A stretch of DNA of 64,000 bases from an uncultured Algibacter sp. (GTDB lineage Bacteria > Bacteroidota > Bacteroidia > Flavobacteriales > Flavobacteriaceae): positions 67,001 through 131,000 of the forward strand of contig NZ_CANMAU010000006.1 of NCBI RefSeq assembly GCF_947495925.1. The letters run 5' to 3'. The notes under the pieces were generated by a model that did no database searches, had not been told where the DNA came from, and saw nothing but the letters and a program-made list of their open reading frames with translations. This document shows, piece by piece, positions 1 to 9,210 of the stretch. The position numbers were made by a program, and so were the translations under genes. Position 1 is the stretch's first letter; every line of letters starts with the position of its first letter.

Positions 1-114
1 ACTTCTTATTGATAGCGAAATAAATGTGAGATAGATGGATAGGATAATAACCACGCTAAGTGAAACGGGTTTTTGATTAAAATTTTGAATACTGGTAAAA
101 AGTTTTTCTTTCAT
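1..114 (-). CDS. N-terminus of an unidentified membrane protein (cut by window start)
   Basis: An open frame of 38 codons runs from an ATG at 114 off the left edge. It begins MKEKLFTSIQNF and continues into a hydrophobic stretch (VVIILSIYLTFISLSI) that looks like a first transmembrane helix. The gene is divergent from the LysR regulator, with 83 bp between the two start codons. That arrangement is typical of a LysR target. LysR-linked membrane genes in this group are often anion or sulfate exporter-like, but too little is present here to assign a family. Confidence 0.5.
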   Translation of the reverse strand, partial: MKEKLFTSIQNFNQKPVSLSVVIILSIYLTFISLSIRS

Positions 115-197
115 CGATTTTAATTTTGATGCAAAGTTTAGTTTTATAATTCATATATTTTTATTTATATTTATTATAAAATATATAAAAATAAATT

Positions 198-1124
198 ATG
201 AACTATACCTTGCATCAATTAGAGATTTTCTTAAAAGTTGCTGAATTACAAAGTGTTACTAAGGCTTCGGAAGCGTTGTATTTGACTCAGCCTGCAGTTT
301 CTATTCAATTGAAAAAATTACAGGAGCAGTTTAAAATTCCATTGTTCGAAGTTGTTGGAAGACGGATTTATATTACGGAATTTGGAGAAGAGGTTGTTGT
401 TGCAGGGAAGAAAATAATGAATGAGGTTAAAGCTATAGACTACAGGGCATTGTCGTATCAAGGTGAGCTAGCAGGGAAACTAAGAATTGCCATTGTATCT
501 ACAGCTAAATATGTTATGCCTTTTTTTATTTCAGATTTTATAAATACACATCGCGGTGTAGACCTGATTATGGATGTGACTAATAAAACTTCCGTTATAA
601 AAGCTTTAGAAAATAATGAAGTTGATTTTGCGATGGTTTCTACAATACCGAATAAGCTGAAAATTAATAGAATAGAACTTATGCGAAATGAGTTGTATAT
701 GGTTGGGGGAAAAGGATATAAACACAAGAGTAAAAACTTAACAAAAACTGAATTTCAAAAATTACCACTTATATATAGAGAACAGGGGTCTGCAACCCGT
801 TTGGCAATGGAAAAATTTATAGATTCAAAAAAAATATCGACTTATAAAAAAATGGAATTAACCTCGAATGAAGCTTTAAAACAAGCTGTTATTTCTGGAT
901 TAGGTTATTCTATCATGCCTTTAATAGGTATTAAGAATGCTATTACTATAGGGGATTTGCAAATTATACCAGTGAAAGGTTTACCCATTGTGACAAATTG
1001 GAATTTAATATGGTTAAGTTCTAAAAATATGTCAGTAATAGCGAAATCACTTATAGATTACGTTAAAGAAAATAAAGAATCATTGATAGAAAAGCACTTT
1101 GGTTGGATGGAACAGTACGATTAA
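198..1124 (+). CDS. LysR-family transcriptional regulator
   Basis: This 308-residue protein has the standard LysR length and plan. Residues 1-60 form the winged helix-turn-helix (HQLEIFLKVAELQSVTKASE, then LTQPAVSIQLKKLQ). Residues from about 88 to 295 form the periplasmic-binding-protein-like effector domain. The HTH resembles the CbbR/CysB-like part of the family. The gene is read divergently from the truncated membrane protein at 1-114, so it probably controls that gene and possibly itself through the 83-bp AT-rich intergenic segment. The effector cannot be deduced from sequence. The family call is firm; the target is inferred. Confidence 0.93.
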   Translation: MNYTLHQLEIFLKVAELQSVTKASEALYLTQPAVSIQLKKLQEQFKIPLFEVVGRRIYITEFGEEVVVAGKKIMNEVKAIDYRALSYQGELAGKLRIAIVSTAKYVMPFFISDFINTHRGVDLIMDVTNKTSVIKALENNEVDFAMVSTIPNKLKINRIELMRNELYMVGGKGYKHKSKNLTKTEFQKLPLIYREQGSATRLAMEKFIDSKKISTYKKMELTSNEALKQAVISGLGYSIMPLIGIKNAITIGDLQIIPVKGLPIVTNWNLIWLSSKNMSVIAKSLIDYVKENKESLIEKHFGWMEQYD

Positions 1125-1212
1125 ATATTAATGAGTCTTTGATTCTTAAAAAGTAAAATTTAAAATGTAACTGCCCTGAAAAAATAACTTTTAATTAAAT
1201 GTAAATACCTCA

Positions 1213-2604
1213 TTAGGTTATCTTTTGTTTTGGTAATTCACGCGTTAACCAGCCACTTTTATTTGCAGTAGCAATGGCGTAAGGGGTAATCCAAAACAAT
1301 CCAAACGTATAGAGTACACTATAAGTATATGCCCATAAGGATTCTGATATGTCATATTTTTTAGCATAAAAAATAACAGGAAAGGTTGATAAAATGAACA
1401 CGCTAAATAGTGTTGAACTTACAAATAGTAAAGGATGAGTAACAACAAAAAGAAGCATAAAAATTAAAAAGGGGTAACACATGATAATCTCGAGAGATTG
1501 GCTTAAAAATAACAGTCGTGTTCCAAATTTCGATTCTTCTTTAAAATTTGTGAAAACATATTTTGACATGGCTATATTTTCACGAACGTTGCTTCGTCCC
1601 CATCTAATAAACATTTTATATAAACCGCTATATTTTTCAGGAACGTTAGTATAAGCATATGCATTTTTTTGAAATAAAACGTGGTAACCTTGCCTTAATA
1701 TCATATTCGTCATGGCACGATCTTCACCTATGTCTGATGGTTTTCCCATAAAAGTTTGGTTAATCCATTCTGGCAGACAAGCAAAAACGGCATCACGACG
1801 ATATGCAGCCAAGGCACCAGGTGTACATAATACAGAATTAAGGCTACTTTCAGCTGAACGTACAAATTCAAAACTTAATACAAAGCTAACATCGAGCATC
1901 TTTGGAAGAAGTGCTTTTTTGTTATTTAAAACTCGAATGTTTCCAGCAACAGCACCACATTTTTCATTTGTTGCCAGCGGACTTACAAGGTTTCTTAAAG
2001 TATCTTTTTTTACTATAGAATCACTATCTACGGTTATAAATATCTCTCCTGTTCCTTCGTTGAATCCACGGTAAAGCGCATGGCGCTTTCCTTTGTTTTC
2101 AGGTTGTCTAAATATAGATAAACCATCTCCTAGAACTTTTTTGGCTTCAATAATCCAAGGCCAAGTATTGTCCTTACTACCGTCATCAATAGCTAGTAAT
2201 TGTAATTTTTGTTTAGGATAATCACTTTTAGCCAAACTCATAAGTGTATCATAAACTTGTTTACCTTCGTTATACGCAGGAACAATTACGGTACAGGTTG
2301 GAAGTTTATCATCCGAAACCGACGCTACGGGTTTATAGCAAAAATATTTATAAAGCGTATATATAAAAAAGCCTGCTTTGAAAACCAGTAAAGCTCCTGC
2401 AATAGTCATAAAGGTTAATCCGAATACGTTAGAGGTTCTTTCTATATTAAATTCATAGAAATCATTTTGTAAGATGAAAAATAAGTAGATAGCATCTATT
2501 ATTAACAAAAAGGTACAAACAATAACAAAAGTACTCCAAAGGCTGGAGTTGTTCTCTTTCTTTGAGAAATTTAGAGGGGTTAATTTACTCAATGTATTTT
2601 TCAT
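1213..2604 (-). CDS. Membrane-bound processive family 2 glycosyltransferase
   Basis: The 463-residue protein has two N-terminal membrane helices (about 23-45 and 58-85), a cytosolic GT-A domain and about three C-terminal helices (about 370-450). The GT2 signatures are all visible: VIVPAYNE, a DDGS acceptor, DSDS as the metal-binding DxD, GEDRAMTN supplying the ED base, and RWGRSNVRE as the Q/RxxRW-like exit motif. This layout matches hyaluronan, chitin and poly-GlcNAc synthase-like enzymes that polymerise and export a polysaccharide from nucleotide sugars. The gene stands alone, with no polysaccharide operon beside it, so the product sugar is unknown. The enzyme class is confident. Confidence 0.88.
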   Translation of the reverse strand: MKNTLSKLTPLNFSKKENNSSLWSTFVIVCTFLLIIDAIYLFFILQNDFYEFNIERTSNVFGLTFMTIAGALLVFKAGFFIYTLYKYFCYKPVASVSDDKLPTCTVIVPAYNEGKQVYDTLMSLAKSDYPKQKLQLLAIDDGSKDNTWPWIIEAKKVLGDGLSIFRQPENKGKRHALYRGFNEGTGEIFITVDSDSIVKKDTLRNLVSPLATNEKCGAVAGNIRVLNNKKALLPKMLDVSFVLSFEFVRSAESSLNSVLCTPGALAAYRRDAVFACLPEWINQTFMGKPSDIGEDRAMTNMILRQGYHVLFQKNAYAYTNVPEKYSGLYKMFIRWGRSNVRENIAMSKYVFTNFKEESKFGTRLLFLSQSLEIIMCYPFLIFMLLFVVTHPLLFVSSTLFSVFILSTFPVIFYAKKYDISESLWAYTYSVLYTFGLFWITPYAIATANKSGWLTRELPKQKIT

Positions 2605-2707
2605 TTTCTAGTATGGATTTACTTGTTATACGTTGATATTTAGTGTTTAGATTTTGTTTAAAGTTTTTTTACGAAAAAAAATTTTTAGATTAGAATTGTA
2701 ACAAAAA

Positions 2708-2739
2708 AAAAGCCAATGAATTATAACTCATTGGCTTTT
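2708..2739 (-). terminator. Rho-independent terminator of pnp
   Basis: A 12-bp perfect stem (AAAAGCCAATGA with its complement) encloses an 8-nt loop. On the minus strand it is followed by a run of T residues. It lies 23 bp past the pnp stop codon. The T-run is longer on the minus side, so it serves pnp rather than any plus-strand transcript. Confidence 0.85.
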
Positions 2740-2761
2740 AATATTTGAAAAGAATTAAGAA

Positions 2762-5035
2762 TTAATCCTCTTTCTTATCTTCTCTAGGTTTTCTATCGTC
2801 TCTACGATTATCTCTGTTACGATTATCACGTCCACGATTATCTCTACCTCTGTTATCTCTACCACGTCCACCACGATCATTATTTTCTCTTGGCGGTCTT
2901 GCTACATAACCTTCTGGTTTAGGTAATATAGCTTTACGAGATACTTTTTCCTTACGGGTTCTTGAATCTATACCAAAGTATTTTACATCAAATACATCGC
3001 CCATATTTACAACATCAGATACGTTTTCAGTACGTTCCCAAGCTAATTCGCTTACATGTAATAATACTTCGTTTCCTGGAGCCTCAACATACTCTACAAC
3101 AGCTCCAAAGTCAAGCATTTTAATAACTTTTACTTCGTATACGCTACCAACTTCAGGCTTAAATAATAAAGAATCTATTTTTGCCATAACAGCATCAATA
3201 CCTTTGTTACCAACACCTAAAATTTCAACAATACCTTCCTCAGTAACAGGATCTTCATTAATAACAATGGTCGTTTCTGTTTCTTTTTGCATCTCCTGAA
3301 TTACTTTTCCTCCAGGGCCAATTAACGCTCCAATAAATTCATTTGGGATACGTCTTGATACCATTGTAGGTGCATGATCTTTAACTTCTGCATTAGGTGT
3401 TTCAATAGTTTCAGTAATCTTACCTAAAATATGTAAACGACCTTCGCGAGCTTGATTTAAAGCGTTAACAAGGATTTCGTACGATAACCCTTTTACTTTA
3501 ATATCCATTTGGCAAGCTGTAATACCATCTTCAGTACCAGTAACTTTAAAGTCCATATCTCCTAAGTGATCTTCATCACCTAAAATATCAGAAAGTACAG
3601 CATATTTTCCAGAATCAGCATCAGAAATTAACCCCATTGCAATACCAGAAACAGGTTTCTTTAATTGTACACCGGCATCCATCATGGCCATAGTACCTGC
3701 ACAAACAGTTGCCATAGACGAAGAACCGTTAGATTCTAAAATCTCAGAAACAACACGTACCGTATAAGGACAGTCTTCAGGAACCATCCCTTTTAAAGCA
3801 CGTTGCGCTAAGTTTCCATGTCCAACTTCACGACGAGATGTTCCTCGGATAGGTCTAGCTTCTCCAGTTGAAAAAGGAGGGAAGTTATAATGTAAGTAGA
3901 AACGCTCTTCACCTTCGTAAGACGGCATGTCTATTTGGTTAGCTTCTCTACTAGTACCTAAAGTAACCGTAGCTAAAGCTTGAGTTTCCCCACGAGTAAA
4001 GATTGAAGAACCATGTGTAGATGGTAAATAATCAACCTCACACCAAATAGGTCTTATATCAGTAGTTTTACGTCCATCTAAACGTAAACCTTCGTTTAAT
4101 GTTAAGTCTCTAACCGCAGCTTTTTCAGCTTTAGCATAATATTTAGAAATTAATCCACCAAAATCTTCTTGTTCTTCTTCTGAAAAACTAGCAATGATTT
4201 CTTCTTTAATTTCACCAAAAGCAGCACTACGCTCATGTTTTGCAGAACCTGCTTGAGCCACAGTATATACTTTATCGTACGCCATATCGTGAATTTTTTG
4301 TGCTAAATCAGCATCTTCACGTTCTGGCTCATATTCCCGAGTCTCTTTTTTACCAAAAGCTTCAGCTAATTTTACTTGAGCAGCACATTGAACTTTAATA
4401 GCTTCATGTGCGAACTTAATAGCTTCTGTCATTTCTTCTTCAGAAATCTCATCCATTTCACCTTCAACCATCATTACAGAATCAGCAGAAGCACCAATCA
4501 TCATATCGATGTCAGACTCCTCTAATTGAGCACGAGTTGGGTTGATAATGAATTCACCATTTACACGACCAACTCTAGCTTCAGAGATAGCACATTCAAA
4601 CGGGAAATCTGATAATTGAATAGCTGCCGAAGCTGCTAAACCTGCCATAGCATCAGGCATAACTTCTGGGTCATGAGACATTAGCTGAATCATCACCTGA
4701 GTTTCAGAATGGTAATCTTTTGGGAATAACGGACGTAAAACACGATCTACTAAACGCATTGTTAATACTTCACCGTCACTTGGTCTAGCTTCTCTTTTAA
4801 AGAAACCACCAGGGTATCTTCCCGCTGCAGCAAATTTCTCTCTGTAGTCTACCGTTAAAGGTAAAAAGTCTACATCAGCTTGTTTGTAGTTGGAAACAAC
4901 CGTACACAAAAGCATACATTTTCCAGATTGTACAACAACGCTACCGTGCGCTTGTTTTGCCAATTTTCCGGTTTCAATAGAAATTTCTCTACCGTCACCA
5001 AGGTCTATAACCTCTTTAAATGTTTGTGGAATCAT
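2762..5035 (-). CDS. pnp: Polyribonucleotide nucleotidyltransferase (PNPase)
   Basis: This is a phosphorolytic 3'-5' exoribonuclease of mRNA decay, usually a trimer. I chose the ATG at 5035 ([18 protein letters not shown]), giving 757 residues. The upstream extension in frame starts at a TTG and adds only seven residues. Domains in order are RNase PH-like 1 (about 10-140), a helical linker, RNase PH-like 2 (about 305-540) with the catalytic Asp cluster in [15 protein letters not shown], a KH domain (about 545-610, [15 protein letters not shown]) and an S1 domain (about 615-690). A basic Arg/Asp/Asn/Gly tail ends the protein. It lies downstream of rpsO, the classic linkage, but a terminator separates them. 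Confidence 0.98.
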   Translation of the reverse strand: MIPQTFKEVIDLGDGREISIETGKLAKQAHGSVVVQSGKCMLLCTVVSNYKQADVDFLPLTVDYREKFAAAGRYPGGFFKREARPSDGEVLTMRLVDRVLRPLFPKDYHSETQVMIQLMSHDPEVMPDAMAGLAASAAIQLSDFPFECAISEARVGRVNGEFIINPTRAQLEESDIDMMIGASADSVMMVEGEMDEISEEEMTEAIKFAHEAIKVQCAAQVKLAEAFGKKETREYEPEREDADLAQKIHDMAYDKVYTVAQAGSAKHERSAAFGEIKEEIIASFSEEEQEDFGGLISKYYAKAEKAAVRDLTLNEGLRLDGRKTTDIRPIWCEVDYLPSTHGSSIFTRGETQALATVTLGTSREANQIDMPSYEGEERFYLHYNFPPFSTGEARPIRGTSRREVGHGNLAQRALKGMVPEDCPYTVRVVSEILESNGSSSMATVCAGTMAMMDAGVQLKKPVSGIAMGLISDADSGKYAVLSDILGDEDHLGDMDFKVTGTEDGITACQMDIKVKGLSYEILVNALNQAREGRLHILGKITETIETPNAEVKDHAPTMVSRRIPNEFIGALIGPGGKVIQEMQKETETTIVINEDPVTEEGIVEILGVGNKGIDAVMAKIDSLLFKPEVGSVYEVKVIKMLDFGAVVEYVEAPGNEVLLHVSELAWERTENVSDVVNMGDVFDVKYFGIDSRTRKEKVSRKAILPKPEGYVARPPRENNDRGGRGRDNRGRDNRGRDNRNRDNRRDDRKPREDKKED
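2792..2878 (-). repeat. Short tandem GRDNR repeat coding the PNPase C-terminal tail
   Basis: The last roughly 30 residues before the acidic end of PNPase are built from iterated RGRDNR-type units, including [19 protein letters not shown]. The DNA shows the matching 15-nt period (variants of ctacgattatctctg on the plus strand). RGG/RGR-type tails of this sort are common RNA-binding extensions on flavobacterial RNA enzymes. A repeat like this could change length by slippage. Confidence 0.7.
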
Positions 5036-5210
5036 AAATTTTTTCTTGTAATTCAAGCAGCATCGTGCTCAAATTAGGTTAAACAATGGTCGTTGTGTTG
5101 TGTGTAGTTGTTGTGTGTTAGACAATTAAATGTCTTTTGACCAATGAAAAACTATAATTAGCTTCTTCTAATACGTAAATTATACTCTTACGCTAGAGTT
5201 ATATTTAAAC

Positions 5211-5233
5211 AAAAAACCACGCTAAGGCGTGGT
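5211..5233 (-). terminator. Terminator between rpsO and pnp
   Basis: A 7-bp stem (ACCACGC/GCGTGGT) with a 4-nt loop is followed on the minus strand by TTTTTT. It begins 17 bp beyond the rpsO stop codon. It would terminate or attenuate transcription between rpsO and pnp. Confidence 0.75.
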
Positions 5234-5249
5234 CTTTATGTTTATTAGA

Positions 5250-5519
5250 TTATTTTCTTAATCCTAATTCTTTTACTATGGCACGATATCTTAAGATATC
5301 TTTCTTAGTTAAGTAATCTAGCAAAGCACGACGCTTTCCTACTAGTTTTACTAATGAACGCTCAGTATTAAAATCTTTACGATTGTTTTTTAAGTGTTCT
5401 GTTAAGTGATTAATTCTTTGCGTAAATAACGCAATTTGTCCTTCTGCAGAACCAGTATCGTTTTTCCCTTTACCGTGTTTTGCGAACAATTTTTCTTTTT
5501 CTTCTTTTGCTAAATACAT
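5250..5519 (-). CDS. rpsO: 30S ribosomal protein S15
   Basis: S15 is a primary 16S rRNA binding protein of the small-subunit platform. The ATG at 5519 (MYLAKEEKEKLFAKHGKGK) gives 89 residues, exactly the family length. A longer in-frame extension has no S15 similarity and runs across the predicted promoter box, so I rejected it. Signature stretches include GSAEGQIALFTQRINHLTEH, SLVKLVGKRRALLDYL and the C-terminal RYRAIVKELGLRK. It is followed by its own terminator and then pnp. Confidence 0.98.
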   Translation of the reverse strand: MYLAKEEKEKLFAKHGKGKNDTGSAEGQIALFTQRINHLTEHLKNNRKDFNTERSLVKLVGKRRALLDYLTKKDILRYRAIVKELGLRK

Positions 5520-5573
5520 GCTAATATTATTGTAAATGATTGTTATGTACACGAAAGCCTTTCTTTCGAGCGG

Positions 5574-5581
5574 CAAATATA
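5574..5581 (-). promoter_or_regulatory. -7 box (TATATTTG) upstream of rpsO
   Basis: On the minus strand TATATTTG matches the Bacteroidota -7 consensus TAnnTTTG. It would place the rpsO start of transcription near 5567, giving a leader of about 48 nt. I found no good -33 TTTG at standard spacing. Confidence 0.5.
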
Positions 5582-5668
5582 GTAACTTTTTTGGTTTGGA
5601 AGGTTTTTTTCCGTAACTTTTACTTGACATTTACCCTAGCCTAAGACCAAAGATTATAATAGCAGGTA

Positions 5669-5676
5669 TAACTTTG
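5669..5676 (+). promoter_or_regulatory. -7 box (TAACTTTG) just upstream of the histidine kinase
   Basis: TAACTTTG fits TAnnTTTG. Transcription would begin near 5682-5684, only about 6-8 nt before the ATG at 5690, so the message would have almost no leader. No clear -33 element was seen. Confidence 0.4.
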
Positions 5677-5689
5677 TAATTTCTTATGC

Positions 5690-6799
5690 ATGAAAGCGTC
5701 ATTTCTACACAAAAATTTTCCTGACACCTACGATTCCTTTGAAAAAATATTCAACAACACCTACAACGGTATCGTCATCCTAACCTTAGATGGTGATTGG
5801 ATAAAAGTAAACGATAGTATTTGCGAACTATTTGGATATACTCGGAATGAATTATTTAATATGGATATCCAGAACATAGTCTTTAGAGAAGATTTAGGAG
5901 TTCATGCCACAAAATATGAACGATTAATGCAAGGAAAAATAAACCGATATCGGGTTCGGCAACGTTATTTTCATAAAGATGGGTCTATAATTTGGGTGTT
6001 AATTTCGGCTTCTTTAATATGTAATAAGGAAGGAAATCCAACCCAGATGATCTGGCAGTTTTCTGATATTACTAGTAGAAAGCTGAATCAAGATAAACTA
6101 AAACTCATGCTTGGTGTGGTGAGAGAACAAAATGAAAGACTCACCACTTTTGCAGATATTATAACTCATAACTTAAGATCGCATTCAGGAAATTTATCAA
6201 CGATTAAAGGTTTTCTTGTAGATGAGTTTGAATGGCTAAGTACAAATGAAAATTTTGATATTTTAACCAAGGCCATAGATAACTTGGAGGAAACGGTTTC
6301 CCATCTCACAGAAGTGGCTAAAATTAAGCAGGTGGGAAATGATGAAATTGAAACCTTAAACTTATATGATTACGTTGAAAAAGCTATATATAATGTTGCT
6401 GCATTAGCACGCAATACAAAAACACATATTATTAATAATCTTGAAGAAGTTGTTGAGGTAAAAGGTGTACCTGCATATTTAGATAGTATTATTTTAAATT
6501 TTTTAACCAATGCTATAAAATATAGGGCAGAAGAACGCTTACCTGAGGTAAGAATATCCGCTGAGGAAATAGACCAATTTATAGTTTTAAAGATTTCTGA
6601 TAATGGTATGGGTATCGATTTAATTAAATATGGAAAGAAACTTTTTCATATGTACAAAACGTTTCATTCTAATAAAGATTCGATTGGTATTGGTTTATTT
6701 ATTACCAAGAATCATATTGAATCTATGGGAGGTAAAGTTGAGGTTGTTAGTGAAGTTGATATTGGTACAACGTTTTCAATATACTTAAAACGAGCATAA
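5690..6799 (+). CDS. Cytosolic PAS-domain sensor histidine kinase
   Basis: This 369-residue protein has no membrane segment or signal peptide. A PAS domain spans about 15-130 (FNNTYNGIVILTLDGDWIKV, then a PAC-like end WQFSDITSRK). The H-box is ITHNLRSHSGNLS at about 159, with His in THNLRSH as the likely phosphorylation site. The HATPase domain follows with N-box NFLTNAIKYRA, G1 box SDNGMGID and G2 box SIGIGLFITK. No response regulator is adjacent, so it is an orphan kinase. The PAS ligand is unknown. It ends at a bidirectional terminator shared with accD. Confidence 0.9.
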   Translation: MKASFLHKNFPDTYDSFEKIFNNTYNGIVILTLDGDWIKVNDSICELFGYTRNELFNMDIQNIVFREDLGVHATKYERLMQGKINRYRVRQRYFHKDGSIIWVLISASLICNKEGNPTQMIWQFSDITSRKLNQDKLKLMLGVVREQNERLTTFADIITHNLRSHSGNLSTIKGFLVDEFEWLSTNENFDILTKAIDNLEETVSHLTEVAKIKQVGNDEIETLNLYDYVEKAIYNVAALARNTKTHIINNLEEVVEVKGVPAYLDSIILNFLTNAIKYRAEERLPEVRISAEEIDQFIVLKISDNGMGIDLIKYGKKLFHMYKTFHSNKDSIGIGLFITKNHIESMGGKVEVVSEVDIGTTFSIYLKRA

Positions 6800-6829
6800 A
6801 AAAAGCGAGCCAATTGGCTCGCTTTTTTT
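6798..6829. terminator. Bidirectional terminator between the kinase gene and accD
   Basis: A perfect 18-nt palindrome (GCGAGCCAATTGGCTCGC, 6805-6822) is flanked by an A-run on the left and a T-run on the right, so it works on both strands for these convergent genes. The right flank overlaps the accD stop codon at 6828-6830. Confidence 0.88.
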
Positions 6830-7685
6830 ATTTTCTCAAGGGCTGATTTAGTATCAAGTCCAAGTACTGATTAACTTTATCTTTTAAATCTTTTCTAAGA
6901 GTTATAAAATCTAAGAAACCATGTTCAAGTAAAAACTCGGAAGTCTGAAAACCTTCTGGTAATTCTTTTCCAGTTGTATCTCTTACAATTCGCGGTCCCG
7001 CAAAACCAATTAAAGCACCAGGCTCACTAATATTTATATCTCCTAACATCGCAAATGATGCAGTTGTACCTCCTGTAGTGGGATCTGTACATAATGAGAT
7101 GTATGGAATTTGGGCATCTGCCAGTTGTGCTAATTTTACAGAAGTTTTAGCTAATTGCATTAAAGATAATGCGGCTTCCATCATTCTAGCTCCTCCAGAT
7201 TTTGAAATGACCATTAACGGAATATTATGCTTTAAAGAATAATCTGCAGCTCTCGCTATTTTTTCTCCAACCACACTACCCATCGATCCTCCAATGAAGG
7301 CAAAATCCATGCAGGCTACTACTAAATCTTTTCCTTTAGATTTACCAACAGCAGTACGAACGGCATCTTTTAATTTAGTTTTCGATTGTGCCGCTTTTAA
7401 ACGCTCTGGATATTTTTTTGTATCCTCAAATTTTAAAGGATCTTTTGATTCAAGGTTCTTATCTAATTCTTTAAATTTATTATCGTCAAAAAGAATTTCA
7501 AAGTATTCTTTACTGCCTATTCGAACATGGTAACCATCTTCTGGACTTACATAAAAATTCTTTTCTAATTCTTCAGTATCTACAATTTTACCTGTTGGTG
7601 ATTTATACCACAACCCTTTTGGTGTGTCTTTTTTCTCTTCGGTAGTTGTAGTTATTCCTGCTGTTTTTCTTTTAAACCAAGACAT
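6828..7685 (-). CDS. accD: Acetyl-CoA carboxylase carboxyltransferase subunit beta, zinc-ribbon cysteines absent
   Basis: With AccA this forms the carboxyltransferase that moves CO2 from biotin to acetyl-CoA, giving malonyl-CoA for fatty acid synthesis. The 285-residue protein has the crotonase-like core: [54 protein letters not shown] and GFAGPRIV. The N-terminal region, which in most AccD proteins is a four-cysteine zinc ribbon, aligns as [20 protein letters not shown] followed by [13 protein letters not shown], with no cysteines. The carboxyltransferase identity is firm. The lost zinc site is directly visible and may be a lineage trait. A promoter lies about 95 bp upstream. Confidence 0.96.
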   Translation of the reverse strand: MSWFKRKTAGITTTTEEKKDTPKGLWYKSPTGKIVDTEELEKNFYVSPEDGYHVRIGSKEYFEILFDDNKFKELDKNLESKDPLKFEDTKKYPERLKAAQSKTKLKDAVRTAVGKSKGKDLVVACMDFAFIGGSMGSVVGEKIARAADYSLKHNIPLMVISKSGGARMMEAALSLMQLAKTSVKLAQLADAQIPYISLCTDPTTGGTTASFAMLGDINISEPGALIGFAGPRIVRDTTGKELPEGFQTSEFLLEHGFLDFITLRKDLKDKVNQYLDLILNQPLRK

Positions 7686-7785
7686 ATATTGATGTATTGT
7701 TTTTAGTTTTTGTCATTTTTAATATAGTTATGGTATACTAAAAATGATGGCTATGGGTTAGTTACTTTTGCTTTTGCAAAGTGTA

Positions 7786-7817
7786 CAAAATTACTATTTT
7801 TATTATTCAAACTCAAA
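7786..7817 (-). promoter_or_regulatory. Bacteroidota-type promoter of accD
   Basis: On the minus strand a -33 TTTG (7817-7814) is followed by a 20-nt spacer and TAATTTTG (7793-7786), which fits TAnnTTTG. Both elements and the spacing are canonical. Transcription would start near 7780, about 95 nt upstream of accD. It lies in the 320-bp gap 7686-8005, which otherwise holds only the fba terminator. Confidence 0.6.
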
Positions 7818-7860
7818 AATTGTGAGTTCAATCTCAAATCTATGAATGTAGTAAAAACCA

Positions 7861-7906
7861 AAAATCCTGTTCAATAACTAAATTTAATAGTTAAAAACAG
7901 GATTTT
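7861..7906 (-). terminator. Probable fba terminator
   Basis: An 11-bp outer stem (AAAATCCTGTT/AACAGGATTTT) encloses a second 6-bp stem (TAACTA/TAGTTA). On the minus strand it is followed by a T-rich tail. It is about 100 bp past the fba stop codon, a longer 3' leader than usual. Confidence 0.65.
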
Positions 7907-8005
7907 ATATGGTGTTTGTACTAGGTGTAAAGCGGTCTGTTTAAACTCTTCCTAAAGATTGAAGTAGTAGTCTAACCTCTAATAATACCTAGGGTAACGC
8001 TCAAA

Positions 8006-9073
8006 TTAAAGCGTATTTACGTTATTTAAATCTTCAAAAGCTTTTTTCAAACGAGCTACAAAAGTTTTTTCACCTTCACGTAACCAAACTCTTGGGTCGT
8101 AATATTTTTTATTTGGAGAATCATCTCCTTCAGGGTTTCCTATTTGAGATTTTAAGTATTCTGATTTACCGCCCATATAATCTCTAATACCACTCATAAA
8201 AGCATATTGTAAATCGGTATCGATGTTCATTTTTACAGTACCATAGCTAATTCCTTCACGAATTTCTTCAACTGTAGATCCTGATCCACCGTGGAATACA
8301 AAATCGATATGGTTTTCTTCAACACCATACTTTTTGGTAATAAATTCTTGAGAGTTCTTTAAAATTTTTGGAGTTAGTTTTACATTACCAGGTTTGTAAA
8401 CACCATGTACATTACCAAAAGCAGCAGCAATAGTAAATTGAGGACTTACTTTACTTAGCTCTTCATAAGCATATGCAACTTCTTCTGGCTGTGTGTATAA
8501 TTTAGAATCATCAACATCTGTATTATCAACACCATCTTCTTCACCTCCCGTGATACCTAACTCAATTTCTAAAGTCATACCCATTTTGCTCATGCGTTCT
8601 AAATAGGTTTTACAGATAGCAATATTTTCTTCAATTGGCTCTTCTGAAAGGTCAATCATGTGAGAACTGAATAATGATTTTCCAGTTTCAGCAAAATGTT
8701 TTTCACTGGCATCTAATAAACCATCTATCCAAGGTAATAATTTCTTAGCACAGTGGTCTGTATGTAAAATTACAGGAACACCATAAGCCTCAGCTAAAGT
8801 ATGCACGTGTTTTGCTCCAGCAATAGCTCCAGCAATAGCGGCTTTTTGACCATCGTTACTTAAACCTTTACCAGCATTAAATTGTGCACCCCCATTGGAA
8901 AATTGAATAATAACTGGAGCGTTTAAATCTCTAGCAGTTTCCAAAACTCCGTTAATAGTATCTGAACCAATTACGTTTACAGCAGGAAGCGCATAGTTAT
9001 TAGCTTTTGCGTGGTTAAAAATAGCTTGAACTTCTTGTCCTGTGGCTACTCCAGGTTTTATGTTATGTCCCAT
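8006..9073 (-). CDS. fba: Class II fructose-bisphosphate aldolase
   Basis: This zinc-dependent enzyme cleaves fructose 1,6-bisphosphate into glyceraldehyde 3-phosphate and dihydroxyacetone phosphate in glycolysis, and runs in reverse in gluconeogenesis. The 355-residue length matches the FbaA (class IIA) type. Metal and catalytic residues appear in VILHTDHCAKK, and later in FGNVHGVYKPGN and DFVFHGGSGSTVEEI. The NIDTDLQYAF phosphate/Asp motif is also present. It is monocistronic, with a terminator downstream. A TACTTTTG box on the minus strand (9112-9119) is a possible -7 element. Confidence 0.97.
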   Translation of the reverse strand: MGHNIKPGVATGQEVQAIFNHAKANNYALPAVNVIGSDTINGVLETARDLNAPVIIQFSNGGAQFNAGKGLSNDGQKAAIAGAIAGAKHVHTLAEAYGVPVILHTDHCAKKLLPWIDGLLDASEKHFAETGKSLFSSHMIDLSEEPIEENIAICKTYLERMSKMGMTLEIELGITGGEEDGVDNTDVDDSKLYTQPEEVAYAYEELSKVSPQFTIAAAFGNVHGVYKPGNVKLTPKILKNSQEFITKKYGVEENHIDFVFHGGSGSTVEEIREGISYGTVKMNIDTDLQYAFMSGIRDYMGGKSEYLKSQIGNPEGDDSPNKKYYDPRVWLREGEKTFVARLKKAFEDLNNVNTL

Positions 9074-9210
9074 TTTTTTATTTTAATATGATTTCTAAAA
9101 TTATTAGGTATCAAAAGTAATCAATTTTTGAGGAATTTTTATCTGTATTAGGAAGTGATTATAATAAAAAAACACTAAAACGTTATAGTAAAATAAGGTG
9201 TATATCCTCC

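Noticed and set aside
5520-5630. 37-residue N-terminal extension of rpsO
   Set aside because: It is not S15-like, crosses the predicted -7 box and its removal leaves the exact 89-residue family length.
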